Positions 31,209 through 38,853 of a stretch of 64,000 nt of DNA are shown here, piece by piece. A program made the translations under genes and the position numbers. This DNA is from Microbacterium halimionae (GTDB lineage Bacteria; Actinomycetota; Actinomycetes; Actinomycetales; Microbacteriaceae). Each line of letters opens with the position of its first letter. Positions within the stretch are counted from its first letter, which is position 1. The DNA is taken from NCBI RefSeq assembly GCF_011761265.1, contig NZ_JAAOZB010000002.1:1054001-1118000 (forward strand), written 5' to 3'. Under the pieces are notes generated by a model. The model ran no database searches. It saw only the letters and a list, made by a program, of their open reading frames with translations, and was not told the DNA's origin.

Positions 31209-32929
31209 GACGTGATCTCGCTCTCAGAGTGTCGCAATCCGCTCAGACTCGCCGCGCGCGGCGGCAAATGCACTGTGAACGAAGAGCCAGAACCGAGGTC
31301 GGTCGAAAACGAAATGTCCCCGCTATGGGCTCTCACTATGTCCCGGCTAATCGATAGGCCAAGCCCCGTACCACCGGTTGTGCGACTCTGCCCACGGAAG
31401 AAGCGGTCAAAAAGTCGCTCTTGGGCCGCGAGTGGAACTCCGCTTCCCGTGTCGTGCACGGTCACCGTGGTTCCCAATTCGCTGTCTTCGTGTGACACCA
31501 CAGTGACGAGACCACCATCCCGATTGAACTGGATCGCGTTACTTATCAGGTTGTCAAAGACTTGACGCAGTCGAACGGGGTCACCGCACACACGAGCAGA
31601 GTGAACACCATCCGTATTGATAGTTATCGCACGTTCGTCCGCCGCCGCGCGCCACTCTTCTGCTGTTCGCAGAAGCAAGCGCGCCACATCAAGATCCTCA
31701 GGTGACATATTCATATCGAGCGAAAGTCGAGACGTTCGGGATGCCGTCAAAACCTCTGCGACGATCTCGCCGAGGCGATCTCCACTGCGTGCGGCAACCG
31801 TGAGATTCTCCCGCGCGCGCGTAGAGAGGTCAGCATCATCGAGCGCGAGGTCAAGATGACCCATCAACGAAGTCAGCGGGGTTCTCAACTCATGGGAGAT
31901 AGAGGCCACAAGTTCGTCTCGCGCGCGCTGGGCAGTGAGCGCAGCTGTCACGTCCTGCACAATTACCACCGTGCCAGCGTCGACGCCGCGCTCATCCCGG
32001 ATCTTTCGAGCTGTGCTGCTCACAGCCCAACGTCGCTCATTCGGCGCACCGTGCCAGAGAACGTCACGATCGAAAACCTCGCCTCTAAGTGCACGCGCGA
32101 TCGAGCTGGCGGTTGCCGAGACTTCAGTCGTTCCGTCCGAGGCGTAGAGGTTCGCTGCAGTGATGTTCGGGTCAGCGAACCCGGGAATCATGTCAACAAG
32201 ACGGCAGTACGCATCGTTCATGAAGGCGGTATCGCCGCCCGCAGTAAAACGAACGACGCCGAAATCGACAGAATCGAGAACATCTGTGACGAGTTGTTCG
32301 TGCCGCTGCGCGCGAGCCAAAGCACCAGCCAGCACTTCTGATCTCGAAACAGTGAGGACGCGCTGCGCTCCGCTGCGCCGGGCCGCGGTAAAACTCGCGA
32401 AAGAAACCGCGGCGATCACAGCAGGGAGAACAAACGCGGAGAACAGCCCGAAGGCCGCATTCGAGAGCACCAGCAGCACCCAGTACAGCGGCGGTATCAC
32501 GACAAGGCTCGTTATCATCGTCGCCAATCCAAGCGAACCCAGCCACATCGCAGGGAACACCCACAGCAACCCATATCCGCCGGCGGGACTGGCGGAACGC
32601 AGAATCGCAATCGCGAATATGTCGATGATCGGGATGACCGCGATCAAAAGAGCACTGCCACGATTCCACGGCACGATCAGGGTCGCACCGGCAGACGCGA
32701 AGATGAGTAATACCCCGAGGAGAAAGAAGCCGGGGTCAGTGGTCGCACCGACAGCGAATTCAAGAACAAGAATCACAAGAACGACGGCGCAGAGCGGTAC
32801 TTGATTCAACAGTGCGCTACGCGCGCGATCTGCGTCCGCGTACGTGCCAGGCTGACGTCCAATGTGGGCCAATGCCCACGTGCCGCGCGAAGTCTCCCCC
32901 GACGCAACGTTGCCCTCAGCACGCTTCAT
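31205..32929 (-). CDS. Membrane sensor histidine kinase with PAS domain
   Basis: The 574-residue protein has about six membrane helices in the first 180 residues, a PAS domain at about 210-325, a HisKA dimerisation domain with the phospho-acceptor H346 in SISHELRTPL, and an HATPase domain with NLISNAIQFN, DTGSGVP and TGLGLSIS. No response regulator gene is adjacent, so it is an orphan kinase. It overlaps the degenerate GGDEF gene by 4 bp. Its ATG has TACCGT exactly 6 nt upstream and no Shine-Dalgarno sequence, pointing to a leaderless message. Confidence 0.93.
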   Translation of the reverse strand: MKRAEGNVASGETSRGTWALAHIGRQPGTYADADRARSALLNQVPLCAVVLVILVLEFAVGATTDPGFFLLGVLLIFASAGATLIVPWNRGSALLIAVIPIIDIFAIAILRSASPAGGYGLLWVFPAMWLGSLGLATMITSLVVIPPLYWVLLVLSNAAFGLFSAFVLPAVIAAVSFASFTAARRSGAQRVLTVSRSEVLAGALARAQRHEQLVTDVLDSVDFGVVRFTAGGDTAFMNDAYCRLVDMIPGFADPNITAANLYASDGTTEVSATASSIARALRGEVFDRDVLWHGAPNERRWAVSSTARKIRDERGVDAGTVVIVQDVTAALTAQRARDELVASISHELRTPLTSLMGHLDLALDDADLSTRARENLTVAARSGDRLGEIVAEVLTASRTSRLSLDMNMSPEDLDVARLLLRTAEEWRAAADERAITINTDGVHSARVCGDPVRLRQVFDNLISNAIQFNRDGGLVTVVSHEDSELGTTVTVHDTGSGVPLAAQERLFDRFFRGQSRTTGGTGLGLSISRDIVRAHSGDISFSTDLGSGSSFTVHLPPRAASLSGLRHSESEITS

Positions 32930-32935
32930 AGTCTG

Positions 32936-32941
32936 ACGGTA
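32936..32941 (-). promoter_or_regulatory. Leaderless-type -10 box (TACCGT) of the histidine kinase operon
   Basis: TACCGT is followed by CAGACT (6 nt) and the ATG; no Shine-Dalgarno sequence is seen. Confidence 0.55.
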
Positions 32942-32973
32942 CCGCTAGATGTCGAGGCGCGGCGACGGCGAAT

Positions 32974-34572
32974 TTAGGGCGCTGCCATCGCATCCTGCTT
33001 TTCATAGCCTATGAGCAACTCTTTTTCGTGCTCATGGGATGGCACAAAGATAGCGATCAAAGCGGCACCTACAACAATCGCGATCGCCCCCACGAGGTAG
33101 GCGCCGAGAGCACCCGCAACCAGACTCTGGGTCGCGCCCGCGAGAATTTGATCTTTGAACTGTGGGTACTGCTCAGCTACATGGAGCGCAGACGAGTAGG
33201 ACGCTTGAAGCGCACGGGTAACCTCCGCTGTCACAGTGGTCGATTCCGAGCTAGCCGCGATGAGATTACCGAACGAACGCGCGAAGCCGGCAGCGAGGAT
33301 CGCGCCGAGCAACGCTTGCAAGATGGAGCCACCCAGATCACGCTGAAGGTCGGATGTCGCGGATGCCATACCGATGCGATGAATCGGCGTCGAGTCGGTC
33401 AGTGCGCGAGACGCCGGTGTCATGGCGAAAGCCACTCCGCATCCGATGACGAAAAACCCGGCGCCTACTAGCCAATAGGGAGTGTGTTCGCGCCAGAACA
33501 ACGTCGTGACGAACCCCACAAGCACAAGTCCGTAACCTGTGAGCATCGTTACCCGGGTGCCTCGCGTCGAGACGAGGCGCGCTGAGAAAGGTGCGAAGAG
33601 GAGCAAGCCGACAGCTGCTGGTATTGCCGCGAGTCCAGCATCGAGAGTGCCGTATCCCAAGATGTCTTGCAGGAACTGCTGCGCGACGAACATGAATCCC
33701 ATGAGCGCGCCGAAAACAATCATGCCCGCCACAGCAGGCACCCAGAACATTCGCCGCCGCGCGACCTTGAGGTCGTATAGCGGGTTCACGGCCGTCATCT
33801 GACGCCAGGCAAAACCGACGAGGAACACGACGGCGACAGAGATAAGGGTGAGGCCCGCTGCCCCATCCCCGGGAGCGAAGACGATACCGATACCCAACAC
33901 CAGTGTCGCGACAGCGAATACCGAGAGAACTCCACCGAAGTGATCCACTTTCTCTTTCGACTCTGCAACATGCGAAGGAACAAAGAGGAATACCAGGATG
34001 AAGCCGAGCGCTGCGATTGGAGCCGCGAGAAGAAAAGCAGACCCCCACCAGAACTTTTCGAGGAGAAGTCCAGCCAAAACTGACCCGATGACCGTTGACA
34101 TGGCGGAAACGCTCGACCACAGCGCGATCGCGGTAGTTCGCTGTTTTCCTTGCGCCCACAGCGCTGTAATGAGCGAAAGCGTCGTGGGGTAGGCCATTCC
34201 GGCAGCAATCCCGGTGAAGAGCCGAGCAACGATAAGGAGCTCAATAGACGGGGCGAAGGCGGCAAAGAAGCTGACAATAACCGTCAATGCAAGCCCGAGG
34301 AGTAAAAGCTGTTTACGTCCGTATCGATCGGCTAAAGCTCCGAGATAGAGCACTGACATCGCAAGCCCGAGCGAACAGCCCAGCGCGACAAGATTTAGCG
34401 ACGTTTGACCGGCACCAAAGGCATCCCCAATTTCCGGCAGCGCAATATTGGCCGCGGCGAGGTTGATATTGCACACCAGCGCGGCGAGTATCAGAGCCGA
34501 GAGCACGAGTACCGGGCGTTTGGGCGCTTCGGGAGCTATCGACGTAGCTGTGCTCGCAGCGGGGTCGTTCAT
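32974..34572 (-). CDS. MFS transporter, DHA2-type drug exporter-like
   Basis: This 532-residue integral membrane protein has about 14 hydrophobic segments. The motif A region GALADRYGRKQLL lies in the loop after the second helix and the motif C-like SVLAGLLLEKFWW in the fifth, which places it in the major facilitator DHA2 group of proton-coupled exporters. The substrate cannot be predicted. The first 20 residues form a polar cytoplasmic tail. TAGGGT lies 6 nt before its ATG without a Shine-Dalgarno sequence. It is divergent from the methyltransferase gene, and their promoters are only some 70 bp apart. Confidence 0.88.
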   Translation of the reverse strand: MNDPAASTATSIAPEAPKRPVLVLSALILAALVCNINLAAANIALPEIGDAFGAGQTSLNLVALGCSLGLAMSVLYLGALADRYGRKQLLLLGLALTVIVSFFAAFAPSIELLIVARLFTGIAAGMAYPTTLSLITALWAQGKQRTTAIALWSSVSAMSTVIGSVLAGLLLEKFWWGSAFLLAAPIAALGFILVFLFVPSHVAESKEKVDHFGGVLSVFAVATLVLGIGIVFAPGDGAAGLTLISVAVVFLVGFAWRQMTAVNPLYDLKVARRRMFWVPAVAGMIVFGALMGFMFVAQQFLQDILGYGTLDAGLAAIPAAVGLLLFAPFSARLVSTRGTRVTMLTGYGLVLVGFVTTLFWREHTPYWLVGAGFFVIGCGVAFAMTPASRALTDSTPIHRIGMASATSDLQRDLGGSILQALLGAILAAGFARSFGNLIAASSESTTVTAEVTRALQASYSSALHVAEQYPQFKDQILAGATQSLVAGALGAYLVGAIAIVVGAALIAIFVPSHEHEKELLIGYEKQDAMAAP

Positions 34573-34578
34573 GCGCCT

Positions 34579-34584
34579 ACCCTA
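34579..34584 (-). promoter_or_regulatory. Leaderless-type -10 box (TAGGGT) of the MFS gene
   Basis: TAGGGT is followed by AGGCGC (6 nt) and the ATG of the transporter. The site sits in a short divergent promoter region. Confidence 0.55.
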
Positions 34585-34631
34585 CCGGTGGCAGGAAGAC
34601 CGCTCGCTCCGATGGCACCGGACCTCGACGC

Positions 34632-34637
34632 TATCCT
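34632..34637 (+). promoter_or_regulatory. Leaderless-type -10 box (TATCCT) of the methyltransferase
   Basis: TATCCT is followed by TCAGATT (7 nt) and the ATG at 34645. This decides the start over the upstream in-frame ATG at 34612 and GTG at 34588. Confidence 0.5.
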
Positions 34638-34644
34638 TCAGATT

Positions 34645-35490
34645 ATGAACGGGGACGATGCCGACATCGAGTGGTCGGACGCAAGAGATGCGAATCTCAA
34701 GAATTGGAACGATCGCGTCGCGATCCACGAGGAAGCATATGAGCTCGGGAGGTTCGACGACCCGCACTATATTTCGCGCGTGGTCCAAGACGACCTTCCG
34801 GTGCTTTCGCGGTTCCTGCCCGCGCAATCGCTGCGTGGGCTTGAGTTGTGTCATTTGCAGTGCCACATCGGTACCGACACGGTTTCGCTCGCCCGTTCTG
34901 GTGCCACGGTCACCGGTGTCGACTTTTCGGCCCCTGCACTTGAGTCCGCCGAGCGACTGGCTGACCGCGCGCAAGTGCCCGCGTCCTGGGTCTTGACCGA
35001 TGTTCTCGACGCGGCAGCCGCAGTGCGCGCCACGTTTGATGTTGTCTACACAAGCATTGGGACAATCACCTGGCTCGGTGATCTAAACAAATGGGCCAGG
35101 CAGATCGCCTCCCTCCTCAAACCCGGAGGCGTATTCTTCATCCGGGATGGGCATCCGATCCTCTATTCGCTCGACGAGAGTGCTCCCAGTTTGCAGCTGC
35201 GATATCGCTACTTCAACGTCGGCCGTGCGCAGGAGTGGGACGACGAATCGACGTATGCTGGCGACGGCAAAATCACGAATACGCGCACCTACGAGTGGCC
35301 GCATCCGTTGTCGCAGATCGTCATGTCGCTCATCGCGGCTGGGCTTCGCATCGAGTTCTTCGACGAGGGCGATACTTTGCCCTGGCGGTTCAGCGACCGC
35401 ATGATCGAGGTAGACAGAGCGTACGTGTGGCCAGCGCCGGAGCGGGATGTCGTGCCCTGCACTTACACGATTGTTGCGCGGAAAAACTGA
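34645..35490 (+). CDS. Class I SAM-dependent methyltransferase
   Basis: This 281-residue cytoplasmic protein has the class I methyltransferase fold. Motif I is GLELCHLQCHIGTDTVSLA, where HLQCHIG replaces the usual Gly-rich loop as in a known subset of the family (recalled); motif II is TVTGVDFSAPAL; motif IV is DVVYTSIGTITWL, and LLKPGGVFFIRDGHP follows. The substrate is unknown. The start at 34645 rests on a TATCCT box 7 nt upstream; the frame also has an ATG at 34612. It is divergent from the MFS exporter, so a shared role in modifying and exporting a compound is possible but unproven. Confidence 0.87.
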   Translation: MNGDDADIEWSDARDANLKNWNDRVAIHEEAYELGRFDDPHYISRVVQDDLPVLSRFLPAQSLRGLELCHLQCHIGTDTVSLARSGATVTGVDFSAPALESAERLADRAQVPASWVLTDVLDAAAAVRATFDVVYTSIGTITWLGDLNKWARQIASLLKPGGVFFIRDGHPILYSLDESAPSLQLRYRYFNVGRAQEWDDESTYAGDGKITNTRTYEWPHPLSQIVMSLIAAGLRIEFFDEGDTLPWRFSDRMIEVDRAYVWPAPERDVVPCTYTIVARKN

Positions 35491-35598
35491 CGAGCGCTAA
35501 CAGCTCGATAGCGAGCCTAGGTAACTTCTACCTATCGACGGGAGAAAAAGTTCAGTGCACGCTCTAAATGAATAGTCATTCGGAGAGAGGTTCAGACG

Positions 35599-36084
35599 GT
35601 GTCGGACACACGTGCAACGAAATTCGCTGAAATAGCCGTTATCACGGTCATCGCCGCAGCCTAGTCTGGTTGCATGGCCAACCCTATTGATCAGCTCGTT
35701 CAGGGTGGAGCTGAGATTCTCGTAGCGCAAGCAGTAGGGGGCGCGAGCGGTGCGGACGTCGATATCGACGTCAACGGCGGTTCAGATATAGGTCCGCCAG
35801 ATGGGTGGCCTGGCCTCCCCATGCCAGAGGGAGAAGTGATATCCGCGATGCGGATTGATGACTCATACTCCGCGACCATCTTGACGGCTGATGAACGAAC
35901 CGTGGAAGACACCATCGCTGACTTGAATGCTCTCGGCTACGCAGAAGTCACTACGGCCGACCTGGGTGGATTCAAAACAGTGAGCGTCGCCGATGACGAC
36001 CTGACAATTCTGTTGTCGTGGTTTCAGGATGAAGAAAACGGCGGGTATTCAGTCAGTTACTCAGTGGTCGCGACCCAGTCATAG
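35599..36084 (+). pseudogene. Probable lipoprotein with amber stop in its signal peptide, or shortened leaderless gene
   Basis: From GTG 35599, with GGAGAGAGG 8 nt upstream, the frame reads SDTRATKFAEIAVITVIAAA, then TAG at 35662-35664, then SGC and on without a break to 36084. A sense codon such as TTG there would give a canonical lipoprotein signal ending LSGC. The mature part, rich in Asp and Gly with the segment PDGWPGLPMPEGEV, resembles small Microbacteriaceae lipoproteins (recalled). The TAG is also the start of TAGTCT, which lies 6 nt before ATG 35674. The cell may therefore now make a 136-residue cytosolic form (35674-36084). No function is known. It is read here as an interrupted lipoprotein gene with moderate confidence. 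Confidence 0.6.
35662..35667 (+). promoter_or_regulatory. Leaderless-type -10 box (TAGTCT) before ATG 35674
   Basis: TAGTCT is 6 nt before the ATG, and TTATCA at 35639-35644 lies 17 nt upstream as a 4-of-6 match to a -35 box. The same TAG interrupts the upstream frame. Confidence 0.45.
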
Positions 36085-36162
36085 CGCGAGTTCCGTCCGT
36101 GGTAGCTGAGCGCTCCAAGTTAGCGTTGCTGCGCCCCTCACCCTCTCGCTACTCTCAGAGCG

Positions 36163-36243
36163 ATGGGGAACATCGTAGCGATCCGGCGTCCTGGCCGTTG
36201 CTTGCGCGCGGCGCACTCGTTGCCCACATCATCAGCGCAGTGA
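36163..36243 (+). other. Possible short leader ORF inside the regulator N-terminus
   Basis: TACTCT at 36150-36155 lies 7 nt before an ATG at 36163 that opens a 26-codon frame in the +1 phase. Its TGA at 36241-36243 overlaps a GTG (36240) in the regulator frame. The layout copies the leader ORF at 5154, but starting at 36240 would drop the conserved WPLLAR segment, so this may be chance. Confidence 0.25.
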
Positions 36244-37365
36244 CACGGCGTCCTGCACGTTCGCAGCTCATCCGCGGTCCGAGCGGAATCGGCAAAACCA
36301 CAATCGCGGCCCACGCTGCGCGAGCACTCTCCGAACGCGGTTTGCGTGTCGTGCCGATCGTGGGTCTTGCTGAGCTCACGCACGTACCGCTCGCAGCTCT
36401 AGCTCCACTTCTCGCCACGGCCCCAGCATCTGAGAAGCGCATCGATCTGCGCGCGCAGTCCCTGGTGACGCTGATCGGCGCGGCGCCGAACGAGTACATT
36501 TTGGTCGTCGATGATGCACCCCTTCTTGACGATATCTCGGCGAGCACTCTGTATCAGCTCATAAGAGTGTTCGGAGTCGCCGCGGTGATGACGGCTCGTG
36601 ACGAGCACAAGATTCACGGCCCGTTGGAAAGGCTGCATCACGAGAATCTCCTCGATGTGATCGACGTGCCACCACTGTCAGCCGTGGAAGTCGAAGAGAT
36701 CGTCGAACGTTACCTCGACAGGCCACTTCAGCCCGATATGGGGGCAACTCTGCAGCGACACGTTGAGGGCAATCCCCTCTACCTTCGTGAAATTGTCTTC
36801 GAGGCCCAGCACGCGGGGCGAGTGCTGGCGAAGGACTTCGGTGTCGTAATCGAGCCAACTTCTCTTCCGCGATACTGGCTCGACAACGTGCGAACACGAA
36901 TAATCGACCTTCATCCTGCAGCGCGCCAACTGGCGCAACTGCTCAGTGTGTCGCAGCCCTGGCCTGCATCCTTGGCGTTGTCCATGGGTGCTGATGCACT
37001 CGACGAACTGCGACGCCGAGCGGTTGTGTCAATAGCGCCAGACGAACGGCAACTCGTTCGTCTGGCGCATCCATTCTTTACGGAAGCGATTGCTGGTGAC
37101 ATGAGCACCACCGTTCACAAGGAAACTGTGCGCCGGGCCGCCGCCGCGCTGCGCTCCACGGGCGTCGACTCTGATCGTTTCACCGCCGCGCATCTCCTCC
37201 TCGGAGAGCCCGAAACGGATGTCCGAGAATTGGAGTGGGCTGCGAGCTTTGCTCGCGACGCCCGCGACGCGGCAGCCGGGTTACGGCTCGCACGCGCTGC
37301 CCGATACCGCGGAGGAGACTTCACGACAGACTTCATTCTCGCCGTAGCGGCGCCTGCTGTCGGGG

Positions 37366-38772
37366 ATGTCACGGAAGCAGAAGAAGGATTCGCGTCATCG
37401 ATGTTGGCGGCGCCGTCCGATGAGGATCGCGCTCTCGTTCTACTCCGATGGGGACAGCATGAGGCTTACAGAATGCGCCGGCCTGAGCTCGCGATCTCGC
37501 GATCTCGCGATCTCGCGAACAACGCTCAGCCTTCCCGCGCTCTCTGCAACGGCGAGAGAGATCGTGCTGCCCGAACTCATCAAGTGGCGATTGATGGCAG
37601 GAGAGCAAGCGAATCTAGGAGAACTGAACGGTAGTGCCCGAACCGACGCACTCAGCGCGGTATCCCACGGTTTGGTCCGGCCATGGTCGCCACCATGGCC
37701 GGACATTCGACGGATGCTGTGGCCGCGGATCTCCGCGACACGGGCAATGTTGCCGCAAACACACAAGGATCTGCCGCACGCGTCGGATTTGCTTGATCTC
37801 TCTGAGTTTCTCGTCGCCGTCGCCGATGGTCGAATTGTCGACGCTCATGACTTTGCGGCATTGCGCCGAGCGAGTGGGCCGACGGAAGCGGCCGGTATCT
37901 GGGCGTACACTCTCGCCCTCATCCATGTGCATGCCGGCGCCCACGGCAAAGCTGAAGATCTTGCAGAGTTGGCAGTGCGCCAACTTGAGTGGCGAGACTC
38001 CACCGGCCTCGTTGGGTGCGCTCGAGCCCTTTCTGCAACGACAGCGGCGCTCGTAGGTGACGTAGATCTCGCCCGCACGCGCTTAGCTGAGCTACCTGCG
38101 GCGTCCTTGCAAGATGTGAAAACTGTCCTCCAGCGAGCTGAAGTCCTCGCCTGGCTAGATGTCTCCGCGGGTAGGCGCGAAGAGGCCGCGCAACGCCTCC
38201 GCGCGGCTGTCGAGCAAGCGCTCGCGCAAGAGCACGACGTGCTGGCGGCCATCACCGCGACTATCGCGATCCGGATAGGAATGCCGAATGCTGTGTTCGA
38301 CGTCTTGAAGAAATCCACCTCCGAGCGCTCATCGGAAATATTTACCGCCGTATGCCAAGCCGCCGATGCAGCATCGCGAGAGGATCACGCTGTCGCTGTA
38401 TCGCTGACTTCGAGGTTGCGCGCTGCCGGTCTCGATGCTTTCGCGCTTCACCTCTGCAGCGTCGCTGCCGCCCAATCCTCCGATGCCATGATTCGCCGCA
38501 GAACTCTGCTTGTCTGTGCGGAGCTCAACGAAAGCGCCTCGGCAGATCCGGCACTGCGGCAATCGCAAACGAAAACACTCAGAGTTGGGCTGTTATCACG
38601 ACGAGAACTTGAGATTGCTCACCTCGCGGCGCGGCGAATACGCAGCCGACACATCGCCGAACAGCTCGGCGTTTCAGTGCGAACTGTTGAGAATCGCCTC
38701 GGGAATATCTACCGCAAGCTCGAGGTGAATGGTCGCGAAGAGCTCGCGGCTCTCGAGGTCAAAAGTCCCTGA
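37366..38772 (+). pseudogene. LuxR/LAL-type regulator, C-terminal half with LuxR helix-turn-helix (frameshifted)
   Basis: This frame holds the rest of the regulator: a long run of helical, TPR-like repeats and a C-terminal LuxR DNA-binding domain with LLSRRELEIAHLAARRIRSR and VSVRTVENRLGNIYRKL. Genuine homology starts in the repeat near 37490-37520; the codons upstream of it are read out of frame and the first ATG at 37366 has no meaning. If translated on its own from an internal start (for example ATG 37459) it would be a DNA-binding fragment without the ATPase. Frame phase relative to the N-terminal half is +1. Confidence 0.82.
37488..37518 (+). repeat. Tandem 8-bp repeat CTCGCGAT, 3.9 copies, at the frameshift point
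   Basis: CTCGCGAT occurs at 37488, 37496 and 37504, followed by a 7-base partial copy ending at 37518. The unit is not a multiple of three. One more copy (+8) or two fewer (-16) would join the two halves of the regulator into one frame, reading LAISRSRDLAISRTTL or LAISRTTL respectively. Slipped-strand change in copy number would switch the gene on or off. Confidence 0.9.
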
Positions 38773-38803
38773 CTTCCGTTGGCGGCCCATCGACATGCAA
38801 GAA

Positions 38804-38837
38804 AAGAGGGCCGGAACCAAACGGTTCCGGCCCTCTT
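38804..38837 (-). terminator. Perfect 15-bp hairpin terminator of rpsA
   Basis: AAGAGGGCCGGAACC pairs perfectly with GGTTCCGGCCCTCTT around an AAAC loop. On the minus strand it is followed by TTTTC. It lies between the convergent regulator and rpsA. Confidence 0.9.
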
Positions 38838-38853
38838 CAGAATGCTACGAAGA

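Larger units (their letters stand above)
36099..37634 (+). pseudogene. LuxR/LAL-type regulator, N-terminal ATPase half (frameshifted)
   Basis: This is the first part of a large ATP-binding LuxR-family regulator of the MalT/LAL type. It carries a Walker A GPSGIGKTTIA near residue 60, a Walker B ILVVDDAPLLDD near 133-144, and helical repeats after that. The frame is lost in the 8-bp repeat at 37488-37518 and runs on through about 38 residues of nonsense to a stop at 37634. With the frame restored, the whole protein would be about 890 residues, a normal LAL length. The true start is unclear: 36099 has no Shine-Dalgarno sequence, though WPLLARGAL near residue 33 resembles the family N-terminus. 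Confidence 0.8.

Noticed and set aside
33338-34159. 273-codon minus-strand frame inside the MFS gene
   Set aside because: Same-strand alternative frame of a GC-rich membrane protein gene, rich in Arg, His and Ser with no domain.
37488-37518. Direct repeats considered as a CRISPR array
   Set aside because: The units are 8 bp, contiguous and lie inside a coding gene; there are no spacers and no cas genes.
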